Assembly (NCBI RefSeq): GCF_025486315.1
Contig: NZ_JAOOPY010000018.1
Location: forward strand, 50,062 to 114,061
From: Variovorax sp. N23
GTDB lineage: Bacteria; Pseudomonadota; Gammaproteobacteria; Burkholderiales; Burkholderiaceae_C
Direction of reading: 5' to 3'
DNA: 64,000 nt
A program made the position numbers and the translations under genes. The notes under the pieces are model-generated. The model made no database searches. It was given only the letters and a program-made list of their open reading frames with translations, and had not been told where the DNA came from. Shown here one piece after another: positions 1 through 8,765 of the stretch. How positions within the stretch are numbered: the stretch's first letter is position 1; each line of letters begins with the position of its first letter.

Positions 1-1138
1 TGCCGGCGCCGGCCAGCAGGCCGGTGACCTTGGCCAACACGCCGGCCTCGTCGGCCACGCGCAGGCGCAGGTAGTAGCTGGTGACCACCTCGCGCATCGG
101 CACCACCTTCAGCCCGTCGCTCATGGCGTTGGGGTGGAAGGCCAGGTGCGGCACGCGGTGCGCCGCATCGGCGGTGTGCAGGCGCGTGATATCGACCAGG
201 TCGGCAATGACGGCGCTGGCCGTCGGCTCGCTGCCGGCGCCCTTGCCGTAGTAGAGCGTGGTGCCCACGGCATCGCCGTGCACGACGACCGCGTTCATCG
301 CGCCTTCGACATTGGCCAGCAGTCGCTTCGATGGCACGAGGGCGGGGTGCACGCGCAGCTCGATGCCGCCCTTCGCACGCTTCGTGACACCCAGTAGCTT
401 GATCCGGTAGCCGAGCTGTTCGGCGTACTTGATGTCCTGCGCCGCGAGCTTCGTGATGCCCTCGACATGCGCCTTGTCGAACTGCACCGGGATGCCGAAG
501 GCGATGGCGCTCATCAGCGTGACCTTGTGGGCGGCGTCGACACCTTCGATGTCGAAGGTCGGGTCGGCTTCGGCATAGCCCAGGCGCTGCGCCTCCTTGA
601 GCACGGTGGCGAAGTCGAGCCCCTTGTCGCGCATCTCGGACAGGATGAAGTTGGTGGTGCCGTTGATGATGCCGGCGATCCACTGGATGCTGTTGGCCGT
701 GAGGCCTTCGCGCAGCGCCTTGATGATCGGAATGCCGCCGGCCACGGCCGCCTCGAACGCGACCATCACGCCCTTCTGCTGGGCCGCCGCGAAGATCTCG
801 GTGCCGTGCACCGCGAGCAGCGCCTTGTTGGCAGTCACGACGTGCTTGCCGGCCGCGATGGCTTCCAGCACCAACTGCTTTGCGATGCCGTAGCCGCCGA
901 TCAGCTCGACGACGATGTCGATGTCGGGGTTGGCGATGACGGCGCGCGCATCGGCCACCACCTGCACGCCCTCGCCCACGGCGGCTTGGGCCCGCGCGGT
1001 GTCGAGGTCGGCGACCATCGTGATCTCGATGCCGCGGCCGGCACGGCGCTTGATTTCTTCCTGGTTGCGGCGCAGGACGTTGAAGGTGCCGCTGCCGACG
1101 GTGCCGATGCCGAGCAGGCCTACTTGGATGGGTTTCAT
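1..1138 (-). CDS. hom: Homoserine dehydrogenase (C-terminus cut by window edge)
   Basis: Cytosolic NAD(P)H-dependent reduction of aspartate semialdehyde to homoserine, the branch point to threonine and methionine. The reading frame enters from the left edge, so the end of the C-terminal ACT domain is missing; about 379 codons are visible of a usual 430-440. Visible features are the N-terminal Rossmann motif GIGTVG (residues 10-15), the VVTANKALL segment around the conserved lysine, the NGTTNFIL segment and the EADPTFDIEG substrate-binding region. The ATG at 1138 opens directly on the Rossmann strand. It lies 49 bases downstream of the aminotransferase gene on the same strand, the usual Burkholderiales order (aminotransferase, hom, thrC), so co-transcription is likely. 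Confidence 0.96.
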   Translation of the reverse strand, partial: MKPIQVGLLGIGTVGSGTFNVLRRNQEEIKRRAGRGIEITMVADLDTARAQAAVGEGVQVVADARAVIANPDIDIVVELIGGYGIAKQLVLEAIAAGKHVVTANKALLAVHGTEIFAAAQQKGVMVAFEAAVAGGIPIIKALREGLTANSIQWIAGIINGTTNFILSEMRDKGLDFATVLKEAQRLGYAEADPTFDIEGVDAAHKVTLMSAIAFGIPVQFDKAHVEGITKLAAQDIKYAEQLGYRIKLLGVTKRAKGGIELRVHPALVPSKRLLANVEGAMNAVVVHGDAVGTTLYYGKGAGSEPTASAVIADLVDITRLHTADAAHRVPHLAFHPNAMSDGLKVVPMREVVTSYYLRLRVADEAGVLAKVTGLLAGAG

Positions 1139-1187
1139 TCTTTGGAGAGTCAGGTCAGGAAAGCGTCGCGCCCGGATGGACACAGCG

Positions 1188-2411
1188 TCAGGCGTTGCGG
1201 TTGCGGTAGCGCTCGAGGAACTTCGCGATGCGGCCGATGGCCTCGCGCAGGTCGTCTTCATGCGGGAGGAACACGATGCGGAAGTGCTGGTGGTCCGGGA
1301 AGTTAAAGCCCGAGCCCTGCACCAGCATCACCCGCGTTTCGCGCAGCACCTGCATGAAGAATTCGCGGTCATCCGCGATGGGATACATCACCGGGTCGAG
1401 CTTCGGGAACATATAGAGCGCAGCCTCGGGCTTCACGCAGCTCACGCCGGGGATCGCGGTGATGAGTTCGTAGGCCAGGTCGCGCTGGCGGCGCAGCCGG
1501 CCGCCGGGCTTGACCAGGTCGTTGATGCTCTGGTAGCCGCCGAGTGCGGTCTGGATCGCCCACTGGCCCGGCACGTTGGAGCCGAGCTTCAGGTTGGCCA
1601 GCATGTTCAGGCCTTCGATGTAGTCGGCAGCGTCGGCCTTGGGGCCCGACACGATCATCCAGCCGGCGCGGTAGCCGCACGAACGGTACGCCTTCGACAG
1701 CGAGTTGAAGGTGAGCGTGAGCACGTCGGTCGACAGGCTCGCCATGGCCGTGTGCTTCGCATCCTCGTAGAGCACCTTGTCGTAGACCTCGTCGACCAGC
1801 AGCACGAGGTTGTGTTCCCGCGCGATCGCGACGATGCCGCGCAGCAGATCGTCGGGGTACAGCACGCCCGTCGGGTTGTTCGGGTTGATCACGACGATGC
1901 CGCGCGTGCGCGGCGTGATCTTGGCGCGGATGTCGGCCAGGCTCGGCAGCCAGTGGTTGTCTTCGTCGCAGAGGTAGTGCACCGGCCTGCCGCCGGACAG
2001 CGACACCGCCGCAGTCCACAGCGGGTAGTCGGGCATCGGCACGAGCAGCTCGTCGCCATCGTCGAGCAACGCGTTGGTCGCCATCACGATCAGCTCGCTC
2101 GCGCCGTTGCCCAGGTAGATGTCGTCGAGCGTCACGCCCTCGACGCCCTGCTGCTGCGTGTAGTGCATCACCGCCTTGCGCGCAGCGAAGATGCCCTTGC
2201 TGTCGGAATAGCCCGCCGAGTCCGGCAGGTTGCGGATCATGTCCTGCTGGATTTCCTCGGGCGCATCGAAGCCGAACGGCGCCATGTTGCCGATGTTCAG
2301 CTTGATGATCTTCTGGCCGTCCTCTTCCATCTGGCGGGCGGCATCGACGATGGGCCCGCGCACGTCGTAGAGCACGTTGGCCAGCTTGGCCGATTTCTTG
2401 AGCTGCTTCAA
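1188..2411 (-). CDS. alaA: AlaA-type pyridoxal-phosphate aminotransferase
   Basis: A 407-residue fold-type I aminotransferase that most resembles glutamate-pyruvate aminotransferases (AlaA/YfbQ family), which make alanine from pyruvate and glutamate. The PLP lysine is K240 in SLSKAYR. NPNNPTG lies at 176-182, the DEVY aspartate at 207, and an arginine at 248 in the YRAGW element. Length and the N-terminal KSAKLANVLYDVRGP segment fit AlaA rather than AspC. It is probably the first gene of an operon with hom. The substrate is inferred from family resemblance; an aspartate or branched-chain role cannot be excluded. Confidence 0.9.
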   Translation of the reverse strand: MKQLKKSAKLANVLYDVRGPIVDAARQMEEDGQKIIKLNIGNMAPFGFDAPEEIQQDMIRNLPDSAGYSDSKGIFAARKAVMHYTQQQGVEGVTLDDIYLGNGASELIVMATNALLDDGDELLVPMPDYPLWTAAVSLSGGRPVHYLCDEDNHWLPSLADIRAKITPRTRGIVVINPNNPTGVLYPDDLLRGIVAIAREHNLVLLVDEVYDKVLYEDAKHTAMASLSTDVLTLTFNSLSKAYRSCGYRAGWMIVSGPKADAADYIEGLNMLANLKLGSNVPGQWAIQTALGGYQSINDLVKPGGRLRRQRDLAYELITAIPGVSCVKPEAALYMFPKLDPVMYPIADDREFFMQVLRETRVMLVQGSGFNFPDHQHFRIVFLPHEDDLREAIGRIAKFLERYRNRNA

Positions 2412-2433
2412 AGTCCCTCCAGGGGGCGCCTAC

Positions 2434-2452
2434 ATAGGGGAAAACCTATAAT
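2434..2452 (+). promoter_or_regulatory. Candidate promoter element between alaA and the Mth938-like gene
   Basis: The 67-base divergent gap holds a perfect -10 hexamer TATAAT on the plus strand (2447-2452), 27 bases before the ATG at 2479. It overlaps a short inverted repeat ATAGG-N6-CCTAT (2434-2449). No convincing -35 is visible at 17 bases, so this may be an activator-dependent or weak promoter. Confidence 0.35.
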
Positions 2453-2478
2453 TTGACCACAGTTCCCTTCCAGCGCCG

Positions 2479-2865
2479 ATGAAGCTCCAGCCCGACAAAT
2501 CCAACGTCCAGACCCTCACCGCGCACGGTCCGGGGTGGGTGGCGATCAATCACGAGCGTGTCGAGCAGAGCGTCGTGCTGGGCTCGCGTGGCGAGCGCTT
2601 CGTCTGGAACTGCGCGAGCTTCGACGAACTCGGCCCCGAGCACTTCGCGCAACTGGCGGAAATCGGGGCCGAAACCGTGATCTTCGGCAGCGGCACCCGC
2701 ATCCGGTTTCCGCAGCCCGCGTGGCTACGTCCGCTCATCGCGCAGCGCACCGGACTGGAAACGATGGACACCGCCGCGGCCTGCCGTACCTACAACATCC
2801 TCGCGGGCGAAGGCCGGCACGTCCTGGCGGCGCTGCTCGTCGAGCGTGCGAACGCTGGCGAATAG
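2479..2865 (+). CDS. Mth938-like domain protein (DUF498 family)
   Basis: A 128-residue protein of the Mth938/DUF498 family, which includes bacterial Xcc1710-like proteins and the mitochondrial complex I assembly factor NDUFAF3. Its bacterial function is not established. Recognisable family traits are the YxxxxVxxFT-like N-terminal segment (here HGPGWVAINHERVEQSVV), the central VIFGSGTR strand-loop, and the C-terminal MDTAAACRTYNILAGEGR block that ends the single alpha/beta domain. No signal peptide or membrane segment is present. It is divergent from alaA and 126 bases upstream of the peroxiredoxin gene on the same strand. Confidence 0.85.
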   Translation: MKLQPDKSNVQTLTAHGPGWVAINHERVEQSVVLGSRGERFVWNCASFDELGPEHFAQLAEIGAETVIFGSGTRIRFPQPAWLRPLIAQRTGLETMDTAAACRTYNILAGEGRHVLAALLVERANAGE

Positions 2866-2867
2866 AG

Positions 2868-2888
2868 GCTATTTCGCGTTAAAATAGC
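2868..2888. repeat. Perfect 7-bp inverted repeat upstream of bcp
   Basis: GCTATTT-N7-AAATAGC begins two bases after the Mth938-like stop codon. No T-run follows on the plus strand, so it does not look like a standard terminator. It contains a TAAAAT hexamer (2880-2885) that could serve as a -10 for the peroxiredoxin gene. An operator or an mRNA hairpin are both possible. Confidence 0.4.
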
Positions 2889-2991
2889 GGGTTGCGAACC
2901 GGCGATCCGCCCTCAGTGAGCAACGACCAATCCTCCAACGCTCCGGCTTGCAGCCGCAAGCGATTGGAACCCAACGGAGAAAACAAGTTTC

Positions 2992-3468
2992 ATGGCGATC
3001 GTTGTCAACAAACCCATCCCCGAATTCGAGTCCACCGCCACCGGCGGTCTCAAGGTCTCGAACACCTCGCACCTCGGGCACGTTCTGGTGATGTATTTCT
3101 ATCCGAAGGACAACACGCCAGGCTGCACCACCGAGGCGATGCAGTTTCGCGATCGTTACAAGGATTTCGTGAAGGCCGGCGCCACCGTCTTCGGCGTGTC
3201 CCGCGACAACATGAAGTCGCACGACGAATTCAAGGCCAAGCTCGAGCTTCCCTTCGAGCTCATCGCAGACACCGAAGAAAAGATGTGCCATATGTTCGGC
3301 GTGGTCAAGAACAAGATCATGTACGGCAAGAAGGTCAAGGGCATCGAGCGCAGCACCTTCCTGATCGGTGCCGACGGCGTGCTGAAGGCCGAATGGCGCG
3401 GCCTCAAGGTGCCCGGCCATGTCGACGACGTGCTCAAGGCCGTCAAGACCCTCAAGAAGGAAGCCTGA
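2992..3468 (+). CDS. bcp: Thiol peroxidase of the BCP/PrxQ family
   Basis: A 158-residue cytosolic peroxiredoxin that reduces hydrogen peroxide and organic peroxides with thioredoxin or a similar thiol donor. The peroxidatic cysteine is C45 in NTPGCTTEAM, within the family motif P-G-C-T. The resolving cysteine usually five residues on (PGCTxEAC) is replaced by methionine at 50, so the protein is a one-cysteine or atypical two-cysteine form; another cysteine is at 99. The ATG at 2992 follows an ACGGAGAAAAC ribosome-binding stretch. It ends 195 bases before phoH, with a terminator between, so it is probably a single transcript. Confidence 0.93.
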   Translation: MAIVVNKPIPEFESTATGGLKVSNTSHLGHVLVMYFYPKDNTPGCTTEAMQFRDRYKDFVKAGATVFGVSRDNMKSHDEFKAKLELPFELIADTEEKMCHMFGVVKNKIMYGKKVKGIERSTFLIGADGVLKAEWRGLKVPGHVDDVLKAVKTLKKEA

Positions 3469-3594
3469 TCAGAGGCCCTGCGCCGTGCGGTTTCGCACAG
3501 GCCTGTTGGCGGCGCGCCACGCGCGCCGTACGCGACACGCACGATGTGCATAATGAACGCATGCCGTTGAGCTCCACGACCGCATCCATCGAAC

Positions 3595-3626
3595 AAAGCC
3601 GCCCGGGTCTTCAGGCGGCTTTTTCG
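3595..3626 (+). terminator. Rho-independent terminator after bcp
   Basis: Stem AAGCCGCC / GGCGGCTT with a loop of about 10 bases, followed by TTTTTCG. It separates bcp from the PhoH gene. Confidence 0.75.
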
Positions 3627-3662
3627 TTTTCCGGCCCCTACTTTTTGTGAGCACACCGCCCC

Positions 3663-5453
3663 ATGCCATTGCCCCCCGCCCCCACGAAGCGTGCAGCCCT
3701 TCTTTCGCCGGACGCGCTCGACGCGCCGGCACACACGTCGGCCAAGGCACCGCGACGCGGTGGCCGGGCGGCCGACGATGCACAGCGCGACGGTCATCGG
3801 GCGCTCGAACTGTTCGATGAACGTGACCGACCTTCTGCCGGCGCGGGAAACCCGGCCGCGCCGGAAGCCATGCAGCAAATCGAGACCAAGCCACGCCCTG
3901 CGCCGAAGCCGGAGCCGACGCCCCAGCCCGTCCGTGCAGAACGCGCATCGGCGCCCACACCGACCGCCCCGCCTGCGGTGCGGCCACGCGCCGACCGCGG
4001 CACCCAGGAAACGACACGGCCTCGCCGCACCAAATCGAGTGGCCCGTCCAAGCTGTTCGTGCTTGACACCAACGTGCTGCTGCACGACCCGATGTGCCTG
4101 TTCCGCTTCGAGGAACACGACATCTTCCTGCCGATGATCGTGCTGGAAGAGCTGGACGGCCACAAGAAGGGCACGACCGAGGTGGCCCGCAACGGCCGGC
4201 AGACCAGCCGCACACTCGATGCGCTGGCCGGCGCCAAGGACGCCGACATCGGCCAGGGCCTCAAGCTCGACACGACGGGCCACCGCGAGGCGGGTGGCAA
4301 GCTGTTCTTCCAGACCGCCCCGCTCGACTACACGCTGCCGACCAGCCTGCCACAAGGCAAGGCCGACAACCAGATCCTGGGTGTGGTGCAGGCCCTGCGC
4401 GACCTCTACGCCAAAGACCGCCCGGGCATTCCGAAGCAGGAGGTGGTGCTGGTGTCGAAGGACATCAACATGCGCGTCAAGGCGCGTGCCCTGGGATTGG
4501 CCACCGACGACTACCAGAACGACAAGACGCTCGAAGACGGCGACCTGCTGTACGCGGGCTCGTACGCGTTGCCGGCCGACTTCTGGACGCGCCAGAGCAA
4601 GACGGTCGAGAGCTGGCAGAGCGGCAGCAGCACCTTCTACCGCATCAGCGGTCCGATCGTGCCGAACCTGTACATCAACCAGTTCGTGTACTTCGAGGCG
4701 CCCGGCGAGCCGAGCATGTATGCCCGCGTCACCGAGATCCGAGACAAGACAGCGGTGCTCAAGACGCTGAAGGACTACGCATCGGCCAAGAACGCGGTGT
4801 GGGGCGTGAACACGCGCAACCGCGAGCAGAACTTCGCGATGAACCTGCTGATGGACCCGGAGATCGACTTCGTCACGCTGACCGGCACCGCCGGCACCGG
4901 CAAGACCCTGATGGCGCTGGCCTCCGGCCTCACGCAGGTGCTCGACGACCGGCGCTACACCGAGATCATCATGACCCGCGCGACGGTGAGCGTCGGCGAG
5001 GACATCGGCTTCCTGCCCGGCACCGAGGAAGAGAAGATGGGCCCATGGATGGGCGCGCTGGACGACAACCTCGAATTCCTGGCCAAGGGCGACGGCGGCG
5101 GTGCCGGCGAGTGGGGCCGGGCGGCCACCAACGAGTTGATCCGCAGCCGCATCAAGATCAAGAGCATGAACTTCATGCGCGGGCGCACATTCCTGAACAA
5201 GTACGTGATCATCGACGAGGCACAGAATCTGACGCCCAAGCAGATGAAGACGCTGATCACCCGTGCGGGCCCCGGCACCAAGATCATCTGCATGGGCAAC
5301 CTGGCGCAAATCGACACGCCCTACCTCACCGAAGGCTCGTCGGGCCTGACCTTCGCGGTCGACAAGTTCAAGGGCTGGCCGCACAGCGGGCACATCACAC
5401 TGGCGCGCGGCGAACGTTCGCGGCTGGCGGACTTTGCGAGCGAAGTGCTCTGA
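3663..5453 (+). CDS. PIN-PhoH family ATPase / ribonuclease-like protein
   Basis: A 596-residue cytosolic protein with a PIN nuclease domain fused to a PhoH P-loop ATPase (PhoH2/YlaK type), a family linked to RNA unwinding and cleavage. The PIN domain starts near residue 130 with FVLDTNVLLHDP and carries the acidic ELDGHKKG segment. The ATPase domain has Walker A GTAGTGKT near 408-415 and Walker B YVIIDEAQN near 515. The first 125 or so residues are proline-, alanine- and arginine-rich with no visible fold and are probably disordered, so a later start is possible; the PIN domain itself needs the frame from about 4030. Terminators on both sides suggest a single-gene transcript. Confidence 0.9.
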   Translation: MPLPPAPTKRAALLSPDALDAPAHTSAKAPRRGGRAADDAQRDGHRALELFDERDRPSAGAGNPAAPEAMQQIETKPRPAPKPEPTPQPVRAERASAPTPTAPPAVRPRADRGTQETTRPRRTKSSGPSKLFVLDTNVLLHDPMCLFRFEEHDIFLPMIVLEELDGHKKGTTEVARNGRQTSRTLDALAGAKDADIGQGLKLDTTGHREAGGKLFFQTAPLDYTLPTSLPQGKADNQILGVVQALRDLYAKDRPGIPKQEVVLVSKDINMRVKARALGLATDDYQNDKTLEDGDLLYAGSYALPADFWTRQSKTVESWQSGSSTFYRISGPIVPNLYINQFVYFEAPGEPSMYARVTEIRDKTAVLKTLKDYASAKNAVWGVNTRNREQNFAMNLLMDPEIDFVTLTGTAGTGKTLMALASGLTQVLDDRRYTEIIMTRATVSVGEDIGFLPGTEEEKMGPWMGALDDNLEFLAKGDGGGAGEWGRAATNELIRSRIKIKSMNFMRGRTFLNKYVIIDEAQNLTPKQMKTLITRAGPGTKIICMGNLAQIDTPYLTEGSSGLTFAVDKFKGWPHSGHITLARGERSRLADFASEVL

Positions 5454-5478
5454 GGCAGGGGCGCACCTGGCTCCAGAG

Positions 5479-5514
5479 AGCCCGCGCAGCCTGCAGGCCG
5501 CGCGGGCTTTTTTT
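5479..5514 (+). terminator. Rho-independent terminator after the PhoH gene
   Basis: Stem AGCCCGCGC / GCGCGGGCT with a 12-base spacer, then seven T residues. Confidence 0.85.
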
Positions 5515-5604
5515 CGTCGGTCTCGAAAGGCTCCTGACAAGACGCTGTCAGGAGCCGGTGTGCACCATCGCGGCTCCTTCAACAGAAACGAAAGCGAGTC
5601 GATC

Positions 5605-5973
5605 ATGCAAAACGCCCTCAGCTGGTTCGAGATCCCCGTCAGCGACCTGGACCGCGCGCAGACCTTCTACCAAACCGTGCTCGGCCAGCAATTGCAGCGC
5701 CAAGACTTCGGCGGTGCACCGCTGGCCGTGTTCAAGTACGAGCGGCCCGGCGTCGGCGGCGCGCTGCAGGCCAACGCCAAGGGAAGCGCTCCGCTGGGCT
5801 GCGGCATTCGCATCTATCTGAGCTGCACGCAGTTGGATGCCGTGCTCGAGCGCATCGCACCCGCCGGAGGCGCCATCGTCTCCCCCAAGGAAGCGCTGCC
5901 GCAGGGGATGGGCTTCATCGCCCACTTGCGCGACACCGAGGGCAACGCCGTCGGCCTGCACTCGCTCGATTGA
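5605..5973 (+). CDS. VOC (glyoxalase/bleomycin-resistance fold) family protein
   Basis: A 122-residue single-domain vicinal-oxygen-chelate protein. It starts NALSWFEIPVSDLDRAQTFY, the characteristic first beta-alpha unit, and ends RDTEGNAVGLHS, the characteristic last strand with D-x-E-G-N-x-x-G. The family covers glyoxalases, dioxygenases and drug-binding proteins; the substrate here is unknown. The start at 5605 is chosen because the fold begins there, preceded by a GAAACGAAAGCGAG ribosome-binding stretch; the frame is open farther upstream but crosses the preceding terminator. It lies 59 bases ahead of a YafY-type regulator on the same strand, a common pairing that suggests the regulator controls it. 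Confidence 0.88.
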   Translation: MQNALSWFEIPVSDLDRAQTFYQTVLGQQLQRQDFGGAPLAVFKYERPGVGGALQANAKGSAPLGCGIRIYLSCTQLDAVLERIAPAGGAIVSPKEALPQGMGFIAHLRDTEGNAVGLHSLD

Positions 5974-6032
5974 CGGCCAAGACACATGCAGCCCTGACAC
6001 ACCCAAAGCTCTAGACCAAGAAAATCGATCTG

Positions 6033-6734
6033 ATGCGCCGCGCCGACCGCCTGTTCCATATCGTGCAGCTCATTCGCGGACGACGGCTCACCACGGCGGC
6101 GTTCCTGGCGCAGCGGCTCGAAATCTCGGAGCGCACGGTGTACCGCGACGTGGCCGACCTGCAGCACCAGGGCGTGCCCATCGAGGGCGAAGCGGGTGTC
6201 GGCTATCGCTTGGGCGACGGCTTCGAATTGCCGCCGCTGATGTTCACCCAGGAAGAAGCGACGGCCCTCGTCGCCGCAGCGCGCGTGGCACAGACATGGG
6301 TCGACCCGGCGATGGCACGCGCCATCGAGACCGGACTTGGCAAGATCCTGTCGGTGCTGCCCCCGGCCGCGCGTGTGTCGGCCGAGGCGCTCACGATGTA
6401 TGCGCCCGCCATGGCCCTCGACGATTCCACTCGCAGGCAATTGCAGACACTGCGTGAAGCGGTGCAGGCGCGCAGCAAGCTGCGCATGTCTTACCGCGAC
6501 CTGGCGGGCGGCGCGACCGAGCGCACCGTGCGGCCGCTCGGCTGCCTCTACTGGGGCAAGGTGTGGACGCTGTCGGCCTGGTCCGAATTGCGCGGTGACT
6601 TCCGCGGCTTTCGTGTCGACCGCATGAGCAGCGTCACGGTGCTCGACGAACGTTTTCGCGACGAGCCCGGCAAGACGATGGCCGACATGCTGCGCCGGGT
6701 CGAGGCCGAGCGGCGAGAACGCCCCGCTCAATAG
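6033..6734 (+). CDS. YafY-type HTH/WYL transcriptional regulator
   Basis: A 233-residue DNA-binding regulator. The N-terminus (residues 1-60) is a DeoR-like winged helix (LTTAAFLAQRLEISERTVYRDVADL, wing GEAGVGYRL). The C-terminal half is a WYL ligand-sensing domain (RMSYRDLAGGATERTVRPLG, then VWTLSAWSELRGDFRGFRVDRM). WYL domains bind small ligands or nucleic acid. The adjacent VOC gene is the likely target. The 3' end overlaps the dnaB 3' end by 7 bases on opposite strands. Confidence 0.9.
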   Translation: MRRADRLFHIVQLIRGRRLTTAAFLAQRLEISERTVYRDVADLQHQGVPIEGEAGVGYRLGDGFELPPLMFTQEEATALVAAARVAQTWVDPAMARAIETGLGKILSVLPPAARVSAEALTMYAPAMALDDSTRRQLQTLREAVQARSKLRMSYRDLAGGATERTVRPLGCLYWGKVWTLSAWSELRGDFRGFRVDRMSSVTVLDERFRDEPGKTMADMLRRVEAERRERPAQ

Positions 6735-8137
6735 TCGTCGCTGCCTCCGAAGCTCGCCAGGTTCTCGAACTTGGTGAGCGGCTTGAGGAAGGCCAGCTTC
6801 ACCGTGCCGGTGGGGCCGTTGCGGTGCTTGCTGATGATCACCTCCGCCACGCCCGGTTCCTTGCTGTTCTTGTCGTAGTAGTCATCGCGATAGATGAACA
6901 TGATCAGGTCCGCGTCCTGCTCGATCGCACCGGACTCGCGCAGGTCGCTCATCATCGGCCGCTTGTCGGTGCGGCTTTCCACGCCGCGGCTGAGCTGCGA
7001 CAGTGCGATCACCGGGCACTTGAGTTCCTTGGCCAGCATCTTCAGGCCACGCGAAATTTCGCCGACTGCCGTCGCGCGGTTCTCGTCGTTCATGCTGCTC
7101 GACACGCTCATGAGCTGCAGGTAGTCGACCACGATCAGGCCGAGCTTGCCGTACTGACGCGCCAGGCGGCGCGCATTGGCGCGCAGTTCGCTCGTGGTCA
7201 GGCCCGGCGTCTCGTCGATGTGCAGCGAGATCGTTCGCAGCTTCTCGATGGCCTCCGTCAGGCGTGGCCATTCTTCGTCGGTCAGCTTGCCGGTGCGCAG
7301 GTGGCCCTGGTCAATGCGGCCGATGGAGCCCACGATACGCACCGCCAACTGCGAAGCCCCCATTTCCATCGAGAACACCGCCACGGGCAGACCTTCGTTC
7401 AGCGCCACGTGCTCGGCGATGTTGATCGCCAGCGAGGTCTTGCCCATCGACGGACGCGCCGCCAGCACGATCATGTCGCCGGCCTGCAGGCCGGAGGTCA
7501 TCTTGTCGAACTCGTAGAAGCCGGTGCGGATGCCGGTGATGTCGTTCGGGTTGTCCGCCATCTCCGTCACACGATCGAGAAGTTCGACCACCAGCGAGTC
7601 CATGCTCTGGAAGCCCTGCTTCATCCGCGAGCCTTCCTCGCCGATGTTGAAGATCTTCTGCTCGGCCTCGTCGAGGATCTTGTCGACGGCCTTGCCCTGC
7701 GGATTGAAGGCGTTCGTCGCAATTTCGTCGGCCGCGCTCACCAGCTTGCGCAGAATGGAGCGCTCACGCACGATCTCCGCGTAGCGGCGGATGTTGCTCG
7801 CACTCGGCACGTACTGCGCCAGCGAGTTCAGGTAGACCAGGCCACCCATCTCGTCGGCCTTGCCCAGGTTCTGCAACTGCTCGTAGACGGTGATCACGTC
7901 CGCGGGCTTCGAGGCATTGATCAGCGTGCCGATCGCCGCATAGATGAGCTTGTGCTCATACCGGTAGAAGTCGGCGTCGACCAGCAGGTCGCCCATGCGG
8001 TCCCAGGCGCCGTTGTCGAGCAGCAGGCCGCCGAGCACGCTCGATTCCGCCTCGATCGAATGGGGCGGAATGCGCAACTGGGCGATCTGGCGGTCGGGCG
8101 ACGGGTCGTTTTCGGCGTAGGAGAAGACAGCGGACAT
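6728..8137 (-). CDS. dnaB: Replicative DNA helicase DnaB
   Basis: The 469-residue hexameric 5'-3' helicase of the replication fork. The N-terminal primase-interacting domain (about 20-125) starts RIPPHSIEAESSVLGGLLLD. The RecA-like C-terminal domain has Walker A ARPSMGKTS at 227-235, Walker B GLIVVDYLQLM and the ALSQLSRGVE element. Length is typical and I see no intein. It is the last gene of a same-strand neighbourhood with the ribosomal operon but is separated from rplI by a terminator, so it is probably transcribed on its own. Confidence 0.97.
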   Translation of the reverse strand: MSAVFSYAENDPSPDRQIAQLRIPPHSIEAESSVLGGLLLDNGAWDRMGDLLVDADFYRYEHKLIYAAIGTLINASKPADVITVYEQLQNLGKADEMGGLVYLNSLAQYVPSASNIRRYAEIVRERSILRKLVSAADEIATNAFNPQGKAVDKILDEAEQKIFNIGEEGSRMKQGFQSMDSLVVELLDRVTEMADNPNDITGIRTGFYEFDKMTSGLQAGDMIVLAARPSMGKTSLAINIAEHVALNEGLPVAVFSMEMGASQLAVRIVGSIGRIDQGHLRTGKLTDEEWPRLTEAIEKLRTISLHIDETPGLTTSELRANARRLARQYGKLGLIVVDYLQLMSVSSSMNDENRATAVGEISRGLKMLAKELKCPVIALSQLSRGVESRTDKRPMMSDLRESGAIEQDADLIMFIYRDDYYDKNSKEPGVAEVIISKHRNGPTGTVKLAFLKPLTKFENLASFGGSDDY

Positions 8138-8242
8138 GGATTTCCTGAAGGAGCGCCCATGCTACGGCGCAGACGCTGCGCCGTCATGGGATAAGGCTGT
8201 GGATAAGCAGTGGCTTGCCGGTGCAGCAACAGGGACAACACC

Positions 8243-8272
8243 AAAAAGAAAAAGCCGCCCGAAGGCGGCTTT
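8243..8272 (-). terminator. Terminator of the rpsF-priB-rpsR-rplI operon
   Basis: On the minus strand, stem AAAGCCGCC / GGCGGCTTT with a short TTCGG-type loop followed by TTCTTTTTGG. It sits 29 bases after the rplI stop. Confidence 0.8.
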
Positions 8273-8300
8273 CGCGACGCGCCGAGGCGCGCGGGCAGAC

Positions 8301-8753
8301 TTAGGCGCTTTCGCCGTAGACCGTCACGGTGATGTCGACCACCACATCGGTGTGCAGTGCAACGCTCACCGTGCTGTCGCCGACGACCTTGATCTGGCCG
8401 TTGGGCATGCGCACTTGCGACTTCACGATCTTGTAGCCTTGCTTGTTGAGCTCTTCAGCGATGTCGCTGTTGGTGACCGAACCGAACAGGCGGCCGTCGA
8501 CGCCGGCCTTCTGCGTGATCTTGACCGCCGTGCCAGCGAGCTTCTCGCCCTGGGCTTGCGATTCGGCCAGCTTGGCGGCCGCAGCCTTTTCGAGTTCGAC
8601 GCGCTTGGCTTCGAATTCGGCCTTGTTGGCTTCGGTGGCGCGGCGGGCGCGGCCCGAGGGAATCAGGAAGTTGCGTGCGTAACCGTCCTTGACCTTGACG
8701 ATTTCGCCGAGGGTGCCGAGGTTGACGACCTTGTCCAGAAGAATGACTTGCAT
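8301..8753 (-). CDS. rplI: 50S ribosomal protein L9
   Basis: The 150-residue L9, which binds 23S rRNA near the L1 stalk. The N-terminal RNA-binding domain (MQVILLDKVVNLGTLGEIV, then VKDGYARNFLIPSGRA) is followed by the long connecting helix and the C-terminal domain (GRLFGSVTNSDIAEEL). It is last in the rpsF-priB-rpsR-rplI operon, 12 bases after rpsR. Confidence 0.98.
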   Translation of the reverse strand: MQVILLDKVVNLGTLGEIVKVKDGYARNFLIPSGRARRATEANKAEFEAKRVELEKAAAAKLAESQAQGEKLAGTAVKITQKAGVDGRLFGSVTNSDIAEELNKQGYKIVKSQVRMPNGQIKVVGDSTVSVALHTDVVVDITVTVYGESA

Positions 8754-8765
8754 GGTGTCTGCTCC

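Noticed and set aside
3156..5606. 816-codon open frame on the minus strand opposite bcp and the PhoH gene
   Set aside because: It runs antisense to two well-supported genes. Its product is Arg/Ala/His-rich without any domain, the usual shadow of high-GC codon bias.
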